Shown here: piece by piece, positions 45,976 to 54,570 of the stretch
Layout of the letters: each line of letters starts with the position of its first letter
How positions within the stretch are numbered: the first letter of the stretch is position 1
DNA from: Prevotella pectinovora
GTDB lineage: Bacteria; Bacteroidota; Bacteroidia; Bacteroidales; Bacteroidaceae
DNA: 64,000 nucleotides
NCBI RefSeq assembly: GCF_000834015.1
Contig: NZ_JXQI01000010.1
Location: forward strand, 1 to 64,000
Direction: 5' to 3'
Position numbers and translations under genes: made by a program
The notes under the pieces: generated by a model
Told to the model about the DNA's origin: nothing
The model's database searches: none
What the model saw: only the letters and a program-made list of their open reading frames with translations

Positions 45976-47328
45976 TTACAGACCGATGATGCTTTTCTCC
46001 ACCCAGTATGCTATGATACCGGCGAGATAGCCTACGAAGGCAATCCATGACACCTTCTTCATGTACCAGCCGAATGTTATCTTCTCGAGGCCCATTACAA
46101 CCACACCGGCAGCAGAACCGATGATGAGCATAGAACCGCCAACGCCGGCACAGTAGGCAAGCAGCTGCCAGAAGATACCGTCTACAGACATGTCGCCACC
46201 GATGCTTGGGTCTACAGGATACATACCCATGCAGCCAGCTACGAGAGGCACGTTGTCTACGATGCTCGAGAGCACTCCGATGATACCGGTCACGAGATAG
46301 TGGTTGCCTTCGAACACCACGTTGAGGCCGTTGCCGAGCTGTGTCAGCACACCGATTGTTTCAAGACAAGCCACAGCCATCAGAATTCCGAGGAAGAAGA
46401 GAATCGTCGACATGTCGATGCGTGAGAGCATATTGCTTACGCGCTTCTGCATGGTGCTCTTCTTGGCACTCTTGGGCAGATGGCTATAGAATAGCTCTGT
46501 GACGGTCCAGAGCAGTCCGAGAACGAGCAGTATGCCTACGAACGGAGGCAGATGGGTGATAGACTTGAAGATAGGCACGAAGATGAGTCCGCCCACACCG
46601 AGGAAAAACACAGTCTTGCGCTGAACGGCGGTAAATTCGCTTGATGTCAGTTCGCCGCCCTGCTCTTGAGGCAATGCCAGTTCGCCTTTCAGTGAGAAAC
46701 TCAGTATGTAAGCCGGTATCACCATTGATACAATAGATGGCACAATGATTTCCTTTATCACTCCGAGGGCTGTTATCACTCCCTTGTTCCAGAGCATGAT
46801 GGTGGTCACGTCGCCGATAGGAGAGAAGGCGCCGCCGGAGTTGGCTGCGATTACCACGAGGGCTGCATATATGATGCGGTCTTTATGTTCGCTGACGAGT
46901 TTTCTGAGTATCATGATCATCACGATGGACGTGGTGAGGTTGTCGAGTATTGCCGAGAGGATAAAGGTCATGAAGGCGATACGCCACAGCAGGGCTTTCT
47001 TGCTTTTGGTCTTCAGTGTGTCTCTGACGAAATTGAAACCGCCGTTCTGGTCTACAAGTTCCACTATTGTCATTGCTCCCATGAGGAAGAACAGTGTGGT
47101 GGCAGTGCTGCCAAGGTGGTGTTCAATGGCTTCGTTGACTACAGACGGAATTTTGTCGCCGATGGCGGCAGAGAGATACTGCGATGGGTCACACATGAAG
47201 ATTGTCCAGCAACCCACGAACATGAGCAATGCGATTGCTGCCTTGTTTACCTTCGTCACGCTCTCGATGGCTATGAAGAAATAGCCGATCATGAATACCG
47301 CAACGATTAGCATTGATAAGCTTGTCAT
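45976..47328 (-). CDS. nhaD: NhaD-type sodium/proton antiporter
   Basis: The 450-residue protein has about 12 membrane helices and matches the NhaD branch of the ion transporter superfamily, with 'SAAIGDKIPSVVNEAIEHHL', 'LTTSIVMIMILRKLVSEHKD', 'NSGGAFSPIGDVTTIMLWNKG' and 'SSIVDNVPLVAGCMGM'. It exports sodium in exchange for protons. A TAACTTTG box at 47385-47392 lies 57 bases upstream of the start. Confidence 0.93.
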   Translation of the reverse strand: MTSLSMLIVAVFMIGYFFIAIESVTKVNKAAIALLMFVGCWTIFMCDPSQYLSAAIGDKIPSVVNEAIEHHLGSTATTLFFLMGAMTIVELVDQNGGFNFVRDTLKTKSKKALLWRIAFMTFILSAILDNLTTSIVMIMILRKLVSEHKDRIIYAALVVIAANSGGAFSPIGDVTTIMLWNKGVITALGVIKEIIVPSIVSMVIPAYILSFSLKGELALPQEQGGELTSSEFTAVQRKTVFFLGVGGLIFVPIFKSITHLPPFVGILLVLGLLWTVTELFYSHLPKSAKKSTMQKRVSNMLSRIDMSTILFFLGILMAVACLETIGVLTQLGNGLNVVFEGNHYLVTGIIGVLSSIVDNVPLVAGCMGMYPVDPSIGGDMSVDGIFWQLLAYCAGVGGSMLIIGSAAGVVVMGLEKITFGWYMKKVSWIAFVGYLAGIIAYWVEKSIIGL

Positions 47329-47384
47329 TTTTTTGGTTATTAATTTTGATTAGTTTGATTTGTTCGTTTGTAATATCGACTTTG

Positions 47385-47392
47385 CAAAGTTA
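47385..47392 (-). promoter_or_regulatory. Promoter -7 box of nhaD
   Basis: TAACTTTG followed by C on the minus strand, 57 bases before the start codon. Confidence 0.6.
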
Positions 47393-47522
47393 AGCATTAA
47401 ATTGGTATGCGCAACATTTTTTTAATTAAAAAAAACATAACGGTGATATATGCGTAGTGTTGTAGGGTGGGGTAGTAATGATTTGCAGCGGTGTCGGTTT
47501 TGTTGTGTGTAATGCAAAAAAA

Positions 47523-47558
47523 CTCGGACATGCCCCTGTGTTGCAGGGCATGTCCGAG
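47523..47558 (-). terminator. Terminator of the glutamine synthetase gene
   Basis: CTCGGACATGCC with GGCATGTCCGAG, extended by CTG/CAG around a five-base loop, is followed on the minus strand by a run of T. It is a textbook intrinsic terminator. Confidence 0.9.
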
Positions 47559-47625
47559 ATAAGTTGTAGACTCAGGGCTACTCGTTTTCCCAAGATAGCC
47601 TTTCGTATTGTTTCTTTTCTGGATA

Positions 47626-49131
47626 TTATCCGCAGTGGAAGTATCCCTCAACGAGCTTCAGGATTTCAGCCTCGTTGTTCTGGATGTCCTCACGCAGAGT
47701 CTTGTCGCCGAAAGCTCTCAGCTGCTTCTGGATACCGTCAATCATCATTGCAGAGAATACTCCGTGCTCCTCGAATACCTTGCGGAACTTCTCGAGGCAG
47801 TCAGCAGAAGCCTCGCAGCTGTCTGGCAACTGTGCGAGAGCAGCAACGCGCTCAGCGTTCTCAGCATCGTGGATGTTGTAGTTTACGTATGTCTTCTCAG
47901 CGATTTCGAGAGCGTCCTTCATCTCGAATCCGTGGCGGCAAGCCACGCAGAGACCAGCGATGAGCTGATAGATGTCAGCAGAACCGTCTGGTGAGCGCAT
48001 CTCTACAGTCTGCTTCAGTGATGTGTCGTAGCCGGCAGCTGTATCGAGTGGGTTAGCACCGTGGCACATGTCGCATTTTGAAGTCCATCCCAGTGGCACA
48101 CGTACGAGCACTGATCTGTTGCAGTCGCCCCAGCATACGTTTGTAGGAGCTTCCTGATGAGGAACGAGACGGAAGTAAGAAGTAGGGTTCTTGTTTCCGA
48201 ATGCGGTGATGGCAGGAGCGAGGTCCATCATACCGGCGATCATTGTGCGAGCCTCGTCGCTGAGCTTGCCGTCGTGGATCATCATGTTCTTGCCGTCCTT
48301 CATGATTCTCATGTGGATATGGAGACCAGAACCAGCCTTTCCGGTTGTGATCTTAGGAGCGAATGTCACGTTGAGACCCATACGGTCTGCTACGTTTCTG
48401 ATCACCCACTTTGCGATCATGAGCTGGTCAGCGCTCTCCTGACAGTCGATAGGCAGGAACTCGATTTCGCCCTGCTCATAAACGTTGCCGTCCATTCTGA
48501 AGTTGCCTACCTCAGAGTGACCATATTTGATCTGTCCGCCGGTTCTTGAAATGTAGTACATACATTTTGTGCGGAAATCTGTTGTCTTAGCGTATGGAGC
48601 AGACTCGTGGTAGCCCTTCTGGTCAACAGCAGGGAATGTGCCGTCGTCTGGAGTGATAACGTAGTATTCCAACTCGCCCATAGACTGGAACTCCATGCCT
48701 GTAACCTCGCGGAAAGCCTTTGCAGCCTTTGCCAGAGTGTGCTCAGGTGCGCTCTCGAGTGGCTGTCCGTCCTTGTCGAAGAAGGAAGCGAGCATGCAGA
48801 GAGTAGGAACTTCTGCGAATGGGTCAACGAAAGCTGTGCGGTAGCGAGGCACTACATAGAGGTCGCTGCTGCTTGCGCTGATGAATGGGAACAAGCTTGA
48901 GCCGTCAACGCGCTCACCACAAGTGAGGATAGTGTCGAGGTAGCTCAGACTGTTGATTACGAAATTCAGAGTCTTAAGCTTGCCGTCGCCTCCTGGATAC
49001 ATGAAGTTGACCATCCGGATTTCGTTGTTGCGGATGAAGCTGATGATGTCTGCTTTTGTGAATTCACTTGCCGGTTTCTGTAGAAATTCCACTACTTCGT
49101 TGGCATTGAGTATTAGTTCTTCGCTGTTCAT
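47626..49131 (-). CDS. glnA: Type I-like glutamine synthetase
   Basis: The 501-residue protein has glutamine synthetase motifs in order: 'NFMYPGGDGKLKTLNFVIN', 'MGELEYYVI', 'GSGLHIHMRIMKDG', 'RLVPHQEAPTNVCWGDCNRS' and 'EMRSPDGSADIYQLIAGL', with about 100 extra C-terminal residues. I do not see the NLYDLP-type adenylylation loop, so control by GlnE is unlikely. It makes glutamine from glutamate and ammonia. It is too short for the ~730-residue GSIII also common in Bacteroidales. It has a consensus promoter at 49176-49206. Confidence 0.9.
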   Translation of the reverse strand: MNSEELILNANEVVEFLQKPASEFTKADIISFIRNNEIRMVNFMYPGGDGKLKTLNFVINSLSYLDTILTCGERVDGSSLFPFISASSSDLYVVPRYRTAFVDPFAEVPTLCMLASFFDKDGQPLESAPEHTLAKAAKAFREVTGMEFQSMGELEYYVITPDDGTFPAVDQKGYHESAPYAKTTDFRTKCMYYISRTGGQIKYGHSEVGNFRMDGNVYEQGEIEFLPIDCQESADQLMIAKWVIRNVADRMGLNVTFAPKITTGKAGSGLHIHMRIMKDGKNMMIHDGKLSDEARTMIAGMMDLAPAITAFGNKNPTSYFRLVPHQEAPTNVCWGDCNRSVLVRVPLGWTSKCDMCHGANPLDTAAGYDTSLKQTVEMRSPDGSADIYQLIAGLCVACRHGFEMKDALEIAEKTYVNYNIHDAENAERVAALAQLPDSCEASADCLEKFRKVFEEHGVFSAMMIDGIQKQLRAFGDKTLREDIQNNEAEILKLVEGYFHCG

Positions 49132-49175
49132 AGTAAAAGTATTAAAATGATATTAGAAATAGCCTTTTCGGGCGG

Positions 49176-49206
49176 CAAATATACGCATTTACTTTGTTCG
49201 TACAAA
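49176..49206 (-). promoter_or_regulatory. Complete Bacteroidetes promoter of glnA
   Basis: On the minus strand TTTG (49206-49203), 19 bases, TATATTTG (49183-49176) and then C. Spacing and sequence both match the consensus. It gives about 40 bases of leader. Confidence 0.8.
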
Positions 49207-49374
49207 ATAAAAAACCTAAATATTTGACAAAATGACAAATCTTTAGGCTTTTTATCCATTTATACCCTCTTTGTGGCTCCGGCTTTGGCTTTTTTTATCT
49301 AAAATAGGATATTAGGGCTTGTTCGTTTTTTTATTGACGGGGCCTTTATTTCTTGCCCTTAGGGGAGTGTGTGG

Positions 49375-51075
49375 CTAATGCTTTTTCCCGACATTCCCGA
49401 TCATTTTCAGGTCCTTCTCGCTCAGTCCTGTCTTGTCGAGTGGCATTGCCTTGTTATGGTCGTTGAGATAGCGGCGGGGGGCCGAATGCAGTTTGCCGGG
49501 ACTTATATTCAGGGAGTCGGCACGGGATGGTGTGCTGATTCCTGCCAGTCCGAGCATGGAGTGGAAGAACGACGCACTGCTTGCCACCGGCTTGTGGCGG
49601 TTGGCGACGAGTGTGGCGTGAATGCCCGGGTATAACCTGTCGTAGCTCTCCGACACCCATGCTATGAGCGGCACGTGCAGCTCGTAGTATGATGGAGTGG
49701 GTGAGGCGTGAAGGAACAGTTTGCGGTCGTCGTCGAAGATGTTCTCGCCGTGGTCGGAGGTGTATAGCATGGCAGCTACAGCCCCTGTCTTGCGCAGTGT
49801 CGCAATGATGTCGTGTAGCAGTCTGTCGGTCTGACGGATGCTGTTGTCGTATGCGTTTACGAGTTGCTGCCTGTTCGACGCCTTGGCTTCAGAAGCGTCG
49901 TCGGGACGGAAGAAGGCTTCGCTCCGAGGATAGCGTTCGCGGTAGTTGAAGTGCGAACCGTAGCAGTGCAGCACTATCAGTTCCCGTTTCCTGTTCTTTG
50001 CCAATACCTTATTTAATATAGTCAGCATCTCCTCGTCGGGAGTGTTGGCTCCTTCCTTGCTGTGTTCCTTTATGAAAGTCCAGTCGTCGGCCTCCTCTCC
50101 GAAGAAGTCGATGAACGAGTGGTTCGGGAGTTGGTTTGAGATGAAGGTGGTGTGGAAGCCGGCCTCTTTGAATGCCTCTATTATTCCCTTCTCTCTGTAT
50201 ATGCGGTCGTAGTCGGTGGCAGAAGCCGCCGAGAGGAGCATAGGCACGCTTTTGTGGGTGGTGTTCGACTGCGACATCACGTTGCTGAACGCCACCAGCC
50301 CCCGTTCCCGCTGCATCAGCGGAGTGGTAGGCCTGTTGTATCCGTAGATGGAGAATTCGCAGGCACGTGCCGTTTCGCCAACCACCATCACGTATATCTC
50401 CCTGCCGTCGTATGCCGTTTCCTTTTTTGCCTTGAAGGAGAATCCCTTTGACGTTTCGGCATAGTGGTTGGTCTGGTATGTACGTTCGCCGGCGAGATAG
50501 ATGTTGTATATGACGTTGGCAGGGTAGAGGTCCAGTTCCGCCCTGTAATCATCATCGGTGATATATGCGGCAGAGAGCGACAGCAGTCCGGCGGCAGTCA
50601 GTGCGCCGCCGATTATCCTCTGGTTGTGGATGAATGTCTTCGTGGTAGTCTTCTTTCCTCTTATCGACACCACGCCAAGGATGAGGATTGGCAGATATAC
50701 TATGAATACGAAAGCCACTCCAGGCACGAGGTTGTCGAGCAGTTCCATCGCTTCGCCCGGATTGGTGGTCACGAGATTCAGAAACATGTCAACGGCGATT
50801 ATCCCCTTGCCGAAAAGGTATAGCAATACTATCTGGAATGCCGCAAAGAATATAAACAGGAACAGGCCCCAGATGGGCTTCCCCGGTTTGCGGCTGAGCG
50901 TCATCGCCATCCAGTATATGCCGGCAGGCAGCAATACGTTGGCGAGAGAAGCCGCCACACCGAGCTGCTCCGTCACGCAGAGGGCGATGTTTGGCAGCAG
51001 GAGAGCTGCTATGGTGATAAAAAACAAGTGGTGCGGATGTGCACACCACTTGTATATGTTTGTTATTGTCTTCAT
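49375..51075 (-). CDS. Phosphoethanolamine transferase (EptA/sulfatase family)
   Basis: The 566-residue inner-membrane protein has five N-terminal helices (to about 165) and a periplasmic alkaline-phosphatase/sulfatase-fold domain. It carries 'MVVGETARACEFSIYGYNRP' (nucleophile Thr in GETA), 'VLHCYGSHFNYRERYP' and 'LYTSDHGENI'. These enzymes transfer phosphoethanolamine from phosphatidylethanolamine to lipid A or surface glycans and often raise polymyxin resistance. It follows the PCMD gene by 27 bases, so the two are one operon. Confidence 0.92.
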   Translation of the reverse strand: MKTITNIYKWCAHPHHLFFITIAALLLPNIALCVTEQLGVAASLANVLLPAGIYWMAMTLSRKPGKPIWGLFLFIFFAAFQIVLLYLFGKGIIAVDMFLNLVTTNPGEAMELLDNLVPGVAFVFIVYLPILILGVVSIRGKKTTTKTFIHNQRIIGGALTAAGLLSLSAAYITDDDYRAELDLYPANVIYNIYLAGERTYQTNHYAETSKGFSFKAKKETAYDGREIYVMVVGETARACEFSIYGYNRPTTPLMQRERGLVAFSNVMSQSNTTHKSVPMLLSAASATDYDRIYREKGIIEAFKEAGFHTTFISNQLPNHSFIDFFGEEADDWTFIKEHSKEGANTPDEEMLTILNKVLAKNRKRELIVLHCYGSHFNYRERYPRSEAFFRPDDASEAKASNRQQLVNAYDNSIRQTDRLLHDIIATLRKTGAVAAMLYTSDHGENIFDDDRKLFLHASPTPSYYELHVPLIAWVSESYDRLYPGIHATLVANRHKPVASSASFFHSMLGLAGISTPSRADSLNISPGKLHSAPRRYLNDHNKAMPLDKTGLSEKDLKMIGNVGKKH

Positions 51076-51102
51076 TCTGTAGTTGTTGATAGTGCGTATG
51101 GT

Positions 51103-52062
51103 TTAGTATACCAGTCCCACATTGTCCACCCAGAAGGTGTTGCCCGGTGTTCCGATGTATGCGCCGCCGTGGCTTGAGGAGAACTGCAATACGAGGTGTG
51201 TCGGTGTCTCGTCGGCGTCGGCCCATCCCGTTTCTCTCACTATCACGCTCTTTCCCTTGCTGTTGCGAGCGTAGTCGCAGGAGCGCAGTCCCATGGTGGC
51301 GGCGTTGTAGTGAGGGTTGTGTCTGATATCTCCATACATGATATTGTATGTCGCTCCGTTCACCCATCCCGTAGACTTGCCGTATTTCACCACCAGCGTG
51401 CCCACGCGCTTTGCCGTGATGTTGCCTTTCTTGTCTTCGTATCTCTTCTGCAGATAAAGCACCGTGATGCAGTAGTCCTGTCCGGGCACTGTGGATGGGC
51501 TGCTGAATCCGGTTTCCTTTATTCTGTTTCTCGTTCCCGGCACAGAAACCTTGTAGTCGTATCTAAGAGCTTTGGGGCGTTTGTTGAAGCGGATACCCCA
51601 GTTCATGTTCTTCGGACCGTCTTTTGTTCCGGTGATAGGTTCCTTCATGTCGCCGAGATATATCGAACCGGCAGCCAGCACCTTTATGTTTATCATTCCG
51701 AGAGCCTTGCAGGTCTCTATGTGAGTCATCATCTTGGCGCAGTAGCCGTGGCCGGGATGCACATCGCGGTATACCGAGTTGTTTGTCTTCGTGATGCCCA
51801 TCACCTTTGCCATCACGTTGGATGTTCCCCAAGGCGAACCACCGAGGTTCTTGTATGGGTTATTGTTGTTGATGGTCATGTTGGGGCCGATGGCATATAT
51901 CGTCTTTTTCTTTCCGCCGATGACGGCAGACTCCTTGATGTTTCTCACCACCCAGTTGTCCATCTTTCCATATTCCAGCAGTTCAAACTTTTGTGCTAGG
52001 ACCTCAGACGATGTGGCGGCCAGAAGCAGTCCGCACAATGCTATTCTAATACCTTTTATCAT
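51103..52062 (-). CDS. Secreted PCMD-domain protein
   Basis: The 319-residue product, starting at 52062 (MIKGIRIALC), has a signal peptide (to 'EVLAQ') and matches the PCMD (putative carbohydrate metabolism) beta-sandwich family, including the C-terminal 'SSSHGGAYIGTPGNTFWVDN'. Proteins of this type are extracytoplasmic and suspected to bind glycans. It is the first gene of a two-gene operon with the phosphoethanolamine transferase. The frame can be opened eight codons earlier, but a promoter box at 52095-52102 favours the later ATG. Confidence 0.8.
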   Translation of the reverse strand: MIKGIRIALCGLLLAATSSEVLAQKFELLEYGKMDNWVVRNIKESAVIGGKKKTIYAIGPNMTINNNNPYKNLGGSPWGTSNVMAKVMGITKTNNSVYRDVHPGHGYCAKMMTHIETCKALGMINIKVLAAGSIYLGDMKEPITGTKDGPKNMNWGIRFNKRPKALRYDYKVSVPGTRNRIKETGFSSPSTVPGQDYCITVLYLQKRYEDKKGNITAKRVGTLVVKYGKSTGWVNGATYNIMYGDIRHNPHYNAATMGLRSCDYARNSKGKSVIVRETGWADADETPTHLVLQFSSSHGGAYIGTPGNTFWVDNVGLVY

Positions 52063-52094
52063 GTCGTTGATTTTTATATGATACAAATATGTTG

Positions 52095-52102
52095 CAAAGT
52101 TA
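52095..52102 (-). promoter_or_regulatory. Promoter -7 box of the PCMD-eptA operon
   Basis: TAACTTTG followed by C on the minus strand, 33 bases before the ATG at 52062. The region from here to 52386 shows no gene I can support. Confidence 0.55.
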
Positions 52103-52386
52103 CTCCTTTCTTTCTTATGATGGTCTTTTTGTATGGTGTAAAAATGTTCAAAATGTCTTATTTGCTCGGTTTATCCTCTTTCACGGTGGCAATTCTGTGT
52201 TTTGGGGAATAAAATACTTGTGGCATTCAGAGTCGACGCTATGACTGCCTGAGATCTAAATCTGGAACTTGGATTATTATTTTCTGAAAAGATTTTGCTG
52301 TTTGAATCTATTGTTGTAGATTTGCGGTGAGACACTTATTTGGATAATAACTAAAACGTTTGAAAGTTATGGATTTGACACACAAT

Positions 52387-52585
52387 ATGATAGAATATGT
52401 GAACTGCTGTGTCGGTGCTTTTGCCAAATCGTTTTAGTTTGACATTGGCACAGTCGTACGCTTACCTGCGTAGGTTTAGAGGTATAGATTTTCTTATTGG
52501 TTGTTATGCTGCAGAGCATACACTTTCTATAGAGGATGCTGTGGAGGATATTATGTTGTTATGCCAAAAGAATGGAGGACGGTAG
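52387..52585 (+). pseudogene. DUF3791-type gene broken by a one-base frameshift
   Basis: From the ATG at 52387 the frame reads MIEYVNCCVGAFAKSF and stops at 52435. Shifting by one base at the TTTT run (52432-52435) gives the continuation SLTLAQSYAYLRRFRGIDFL, then IGCYAAEHTLSIEDAVEDIM and LLCQKNGGR, ending at 52585. The joined product of about 65 residues looks like a complete DUF3791-type protein, a small family often encoded beside DUF3990. One T too many in the run explains the break, by mutation, slippage or sequencing error. Confidence 0.65.
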
Positions 52586-52656
52586 GGGTGTTGAAACCTG
52601 CAATTCAATATTTCTTTGGTACAGAAAAAGCAATAAGTTACTTAAAGAAAATTTAA
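52586..52656 (+). pseudogene. Remnant C-terminus of a DUF3990-type gene
   Basis: In a third frame the sequence reads VLKPAIQYFFGTEKAISYLK then KI and a TAA at 52654-52656, two bases before the next ATG. This resembles the C-terminal end of DUF3990 proteins (an ADP-ribosyltransferase-like family) that normally lie between two small DUF3791-type genes. The rest of the roughly 150-codon gene is missing, so an internal deletion is likely. Assignment rests on a short match and on gene order. Confidence 0.45.
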
Positions 52657-52658
52657 TT

Positions 52659-52880
52659 ATGAGTGAAGATATTCAATTTCAGATAGAATGTCTCTCTACC
52701 GAATTGGTTGAGATGCTTATGCGAAGGTATGGATGGGATATGAAGAATGCACTTGACGAACTGTATTCTTCAGAAACCTATAAACGATTGTGTAATCCTG
52801 CTTGTGGCTTGTTTTATGAAGGGGCTGTATATGTATTCTCGTATTTGGAAAACAAGATAGAAACAGGTGTGGTAAATTAG
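52659..52880 (+). CDS. Small DUF3791-like protein
   Basis: The 73-residue acidic protein (starts MSEDIQFQIECLSTELVEML; contains 'LDELYSSETYKRLCNPACGL') resembles the second small protein of DUF3791/DUF3990 loci. The start at 52659 lies two bases after the DUF3990-like stop, the arrangement of a coupled operon. The longer frame opening at 52536 is artefactual because it runs across the older genes. It seems intact although its partners are broken. Confidence 0.6.
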   Translation: MSEDIQFQIECLSTELVEMLMRRYGWDMKNALDELYSSETYKRLCNPACGLFYEGAVYVFSYLENKIETGVVN

Positions 52881-52937
52881 AATTGTCTGTCATTTTTTAT
52901 CCTGTAACGAATTGTCTGATGACTGGGATTCAGACGG

Positions 52938-53068
52938 GAGGAATATGGATATTACATCATGAACTTTTGGGACAGTCGTCAGGCATCTTTTCTGCCCATC
53001 AGGGGCAAGCACCGTGCCCATGTTGAGTAAGCAGCTTACTCCGGTTGGGCAAGCAGCGTGCCCATTTT
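52938..53068. repeat. 22-bp-period palindrome array, locus 3, with leader
   Basis: Four 17-nt units are centred at 52989, 53011, 53033 and 53055, exactly 22 bp apart: AGGCATCTTTTCTGCCC, GGGCAAGCACCGTGCCC, GAGTAAGCAGCTTACTC and GGGCAAGCAGCGTGCCC. The third unit has changed on both arms (GGGCA/TGCCC to GAGTAA/TTACTC) and keeps a perfect eight-base stem. The stretch 52938-53000 matches 62980-63042 upstream of locus 4. Confidence 0.85.
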
Positions 53069-53219
53069 TCTTCCAAATGCAGTCATCAGGACGTCTATGT
53101 AATATCCTGCAACAGCTTGCCGTCTTTTGCATTTTATAAGGCGTCCTCCTTGTTTACTCGTATCCCGTCAACTTGTCTACTTTCAATTAAACCCTAATGA
53201 CCGTTTGGGGTTAATGACA

Positions 53220-53289
53220 AAGAGTGTGTCGCAATGATACAGGCAGGCTTGTAGTCCCACCTTATTATATATCATTACGACACACTCTT
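53220..53289 (-). terminator. Long terminator hairpin after the saccharopine dehydrogenase-family gene
   Basis: AAGAGTGTGTCGCAATGATA (53220-53239) pairs with 53270-53289 at 19 of 20 positions across a 30-base loop, 42 bases beyond the stop codon. A motif AACCCTAATGACCGTTTGGG sits just upstream at 53190. Confidence 0.75.
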
Positions 53290-53330
53290 CGTTTATATCG
53301 TCTGTCTTGTCCGGCAGACCGTTTGGTGTA

Positions 53331-54557
53331 TTACAGCTCCAGGTCGCCGTTGAAAATCTCGTGCCAAGGCAGACCCTGCTTGTTCAGCTGCTCCATGAAT
53401 GGATCTGGGTCGAACTCCTCCACGTTCCATACACCCGGACGGCGCCACAGTCCCTTGAAGAACATCATCGCACCGATCATTGCCGGCACACCGGTGGTAT
53501 AGCTCACTCCCTGCATTCCGGTCTCCTGGTATGCAGCCTGGTGGCTGCAGTTGTTGTATACATAGTATGTCAGCTCCTTGCCGTCCTTCAGTCCGCGGAT
53601 GCGGCATCCGATGCTTGTCTCTCCGTCGTAGTTCTCGCCCAGGTCCTGTGGGTTAGGCAATACTGCCTTGAGGAACTGTAGCGGAACAATCTTCACCTTC
53701 ACCTTCTTGTCAGGGTTGTCGGCCAACGGAGCCTCGTATTCAATCTCGTCGATGCGCGACATGCCAAGGTTCTGTATGCAGTCGAGATAAGTCAGATACT
53801 GCTGTCCGAATGTCATCCAGAAACGTGCGCGCTTGATGGTAGGATAGTTCTTCACGAGGCTCTCAATCTCCTCGTGGTGGAGCAGATAGCTCTCCTTCGG
53901 TCCCACGTTAGGATAAGTGAGCGGCTGGTGTATTTCGAGCGGAGCAGTCTCCACCCATTTTCCGTCCTCCCAGTAGAGACCCTTCTGGGTGATCTCACGG
54001 ATGTTGATTTCAGGGTTGAAGTTTGTGGCGAATGCCTTGTGGTGGTTTCCGGCGTTGCAGTCCACGATGTCGAGATACTGTATCTCATCGAAATAGTGCT
54101 TTGCAGCGTATGCCGTGAATATGCTTGTCACACCGGGGTCGAATCCGCATCCCAGGATTGCCGTCAGTCCGGCATCCTCGAAACGCTTTTTGTATGCCCA
54201 CTGCCAGCTGTATTCGAAGTGAGCCTCGTCTTTCGGTTCATAGTTGGCAGTGTCGAGATAGCTCACTCCGCAAGCCAGACAAGCCTCCATGATGGTGAGG
54301 TCCTGATATGGCAGGGCGAGGTTTACGCAGAGCTCCGGCTTGTAGTCGTTCATGAGAGCCTTGAGCTGCTCCACGTCGTCGGCGTCAACCTGAGCGGTCT
54401 TGATGTCAGGATTTCCGATATACTCCTTGATTTTGTCGCATTTAGACTTTGTGCGACTTGCAATCATGATGTCGGTGAAGACATCAGCGTTCTGTGCAAT
54501 CTTTACGGCAGCCACGGTGGCTACACCGCCGGCGCCAATGATAAGTACTTTTCCCAT
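53331..54557 (-). CDS. Carboxynorspermidine synthase (saccharopine dehydrogenase family)
   Basis: The 408-residue protein has an N-terminal NAD(P) fold ('VLIIGAGGVATVAAVKIAQ'), 'PELCVNLALPYQDLTIMEAC', 'CGVSYLDTANYEPKDEAHFE' and 'LGCGFDPGVTSIFTAYA'. Within the saccharopine dehydrogenase family this pattern matches carboxynorspermidine/carboxyspermidine dehydrogenase, which reductively condenses a diamine with aspartate semialdehyde in the alternative spermidine pathway of gut Bacteroidetes. The matching decarboxylase gene is not in the window. It is 13 bases downstream of the DUF6621 gene. Confidence 0.88.
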   Translation of the reverse strand: MGKVLIIGAGGVATVAAVKIAQNADVFTDIMIASRTKSKCDKIKEYIGNPDIKTAQVDADDVEQLKALMNDYKPELCVNLALPYQDLTIMEACLACGVSYLDTANYEPKDEAHFEYSWQWAYKKRFEDAGLTAILGCGFDPGVTSIFTAYAAKHYFDEIQYLDIVDCNAGNHHKAFATNFNPEINIREITQKGLYWEDGKWVETAPLEIHQPLTYPNVGPKESYLLHHEEIESLVKNYPTIKRARFWMTFGQQYLTYLDCIQNLGMSRIDEIEYEAPLADNPDKKVKVKIVPLQFLKAVLPNPQDLGENYDGETSIGCRIRGLKDGKELTYYVYNNCSHQAAYQETGMQGVSYTTGVPAMIGAMMFFKGLWRRPGVWNVEEFDPDPFMEQLNKQGLPWHEIFNGDLEL

Positions 54558-54570
54558 ATCTATGTTTTTT

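Noticed and set aside
47400-47625. tRNA or small RNA gene between nhaD and glnA
   Set aside because: The only structure is the terminator at 47523-47558, with no cloverleaf or T-arm sequence.
52536-52880. A 114-codon gene starting at 52536
   Set aside because: Its first 41 codons read across the broken DUF3791-type gene and the DUF3990 relic in the wrong frame. The ATG at 52659 is the proper start.
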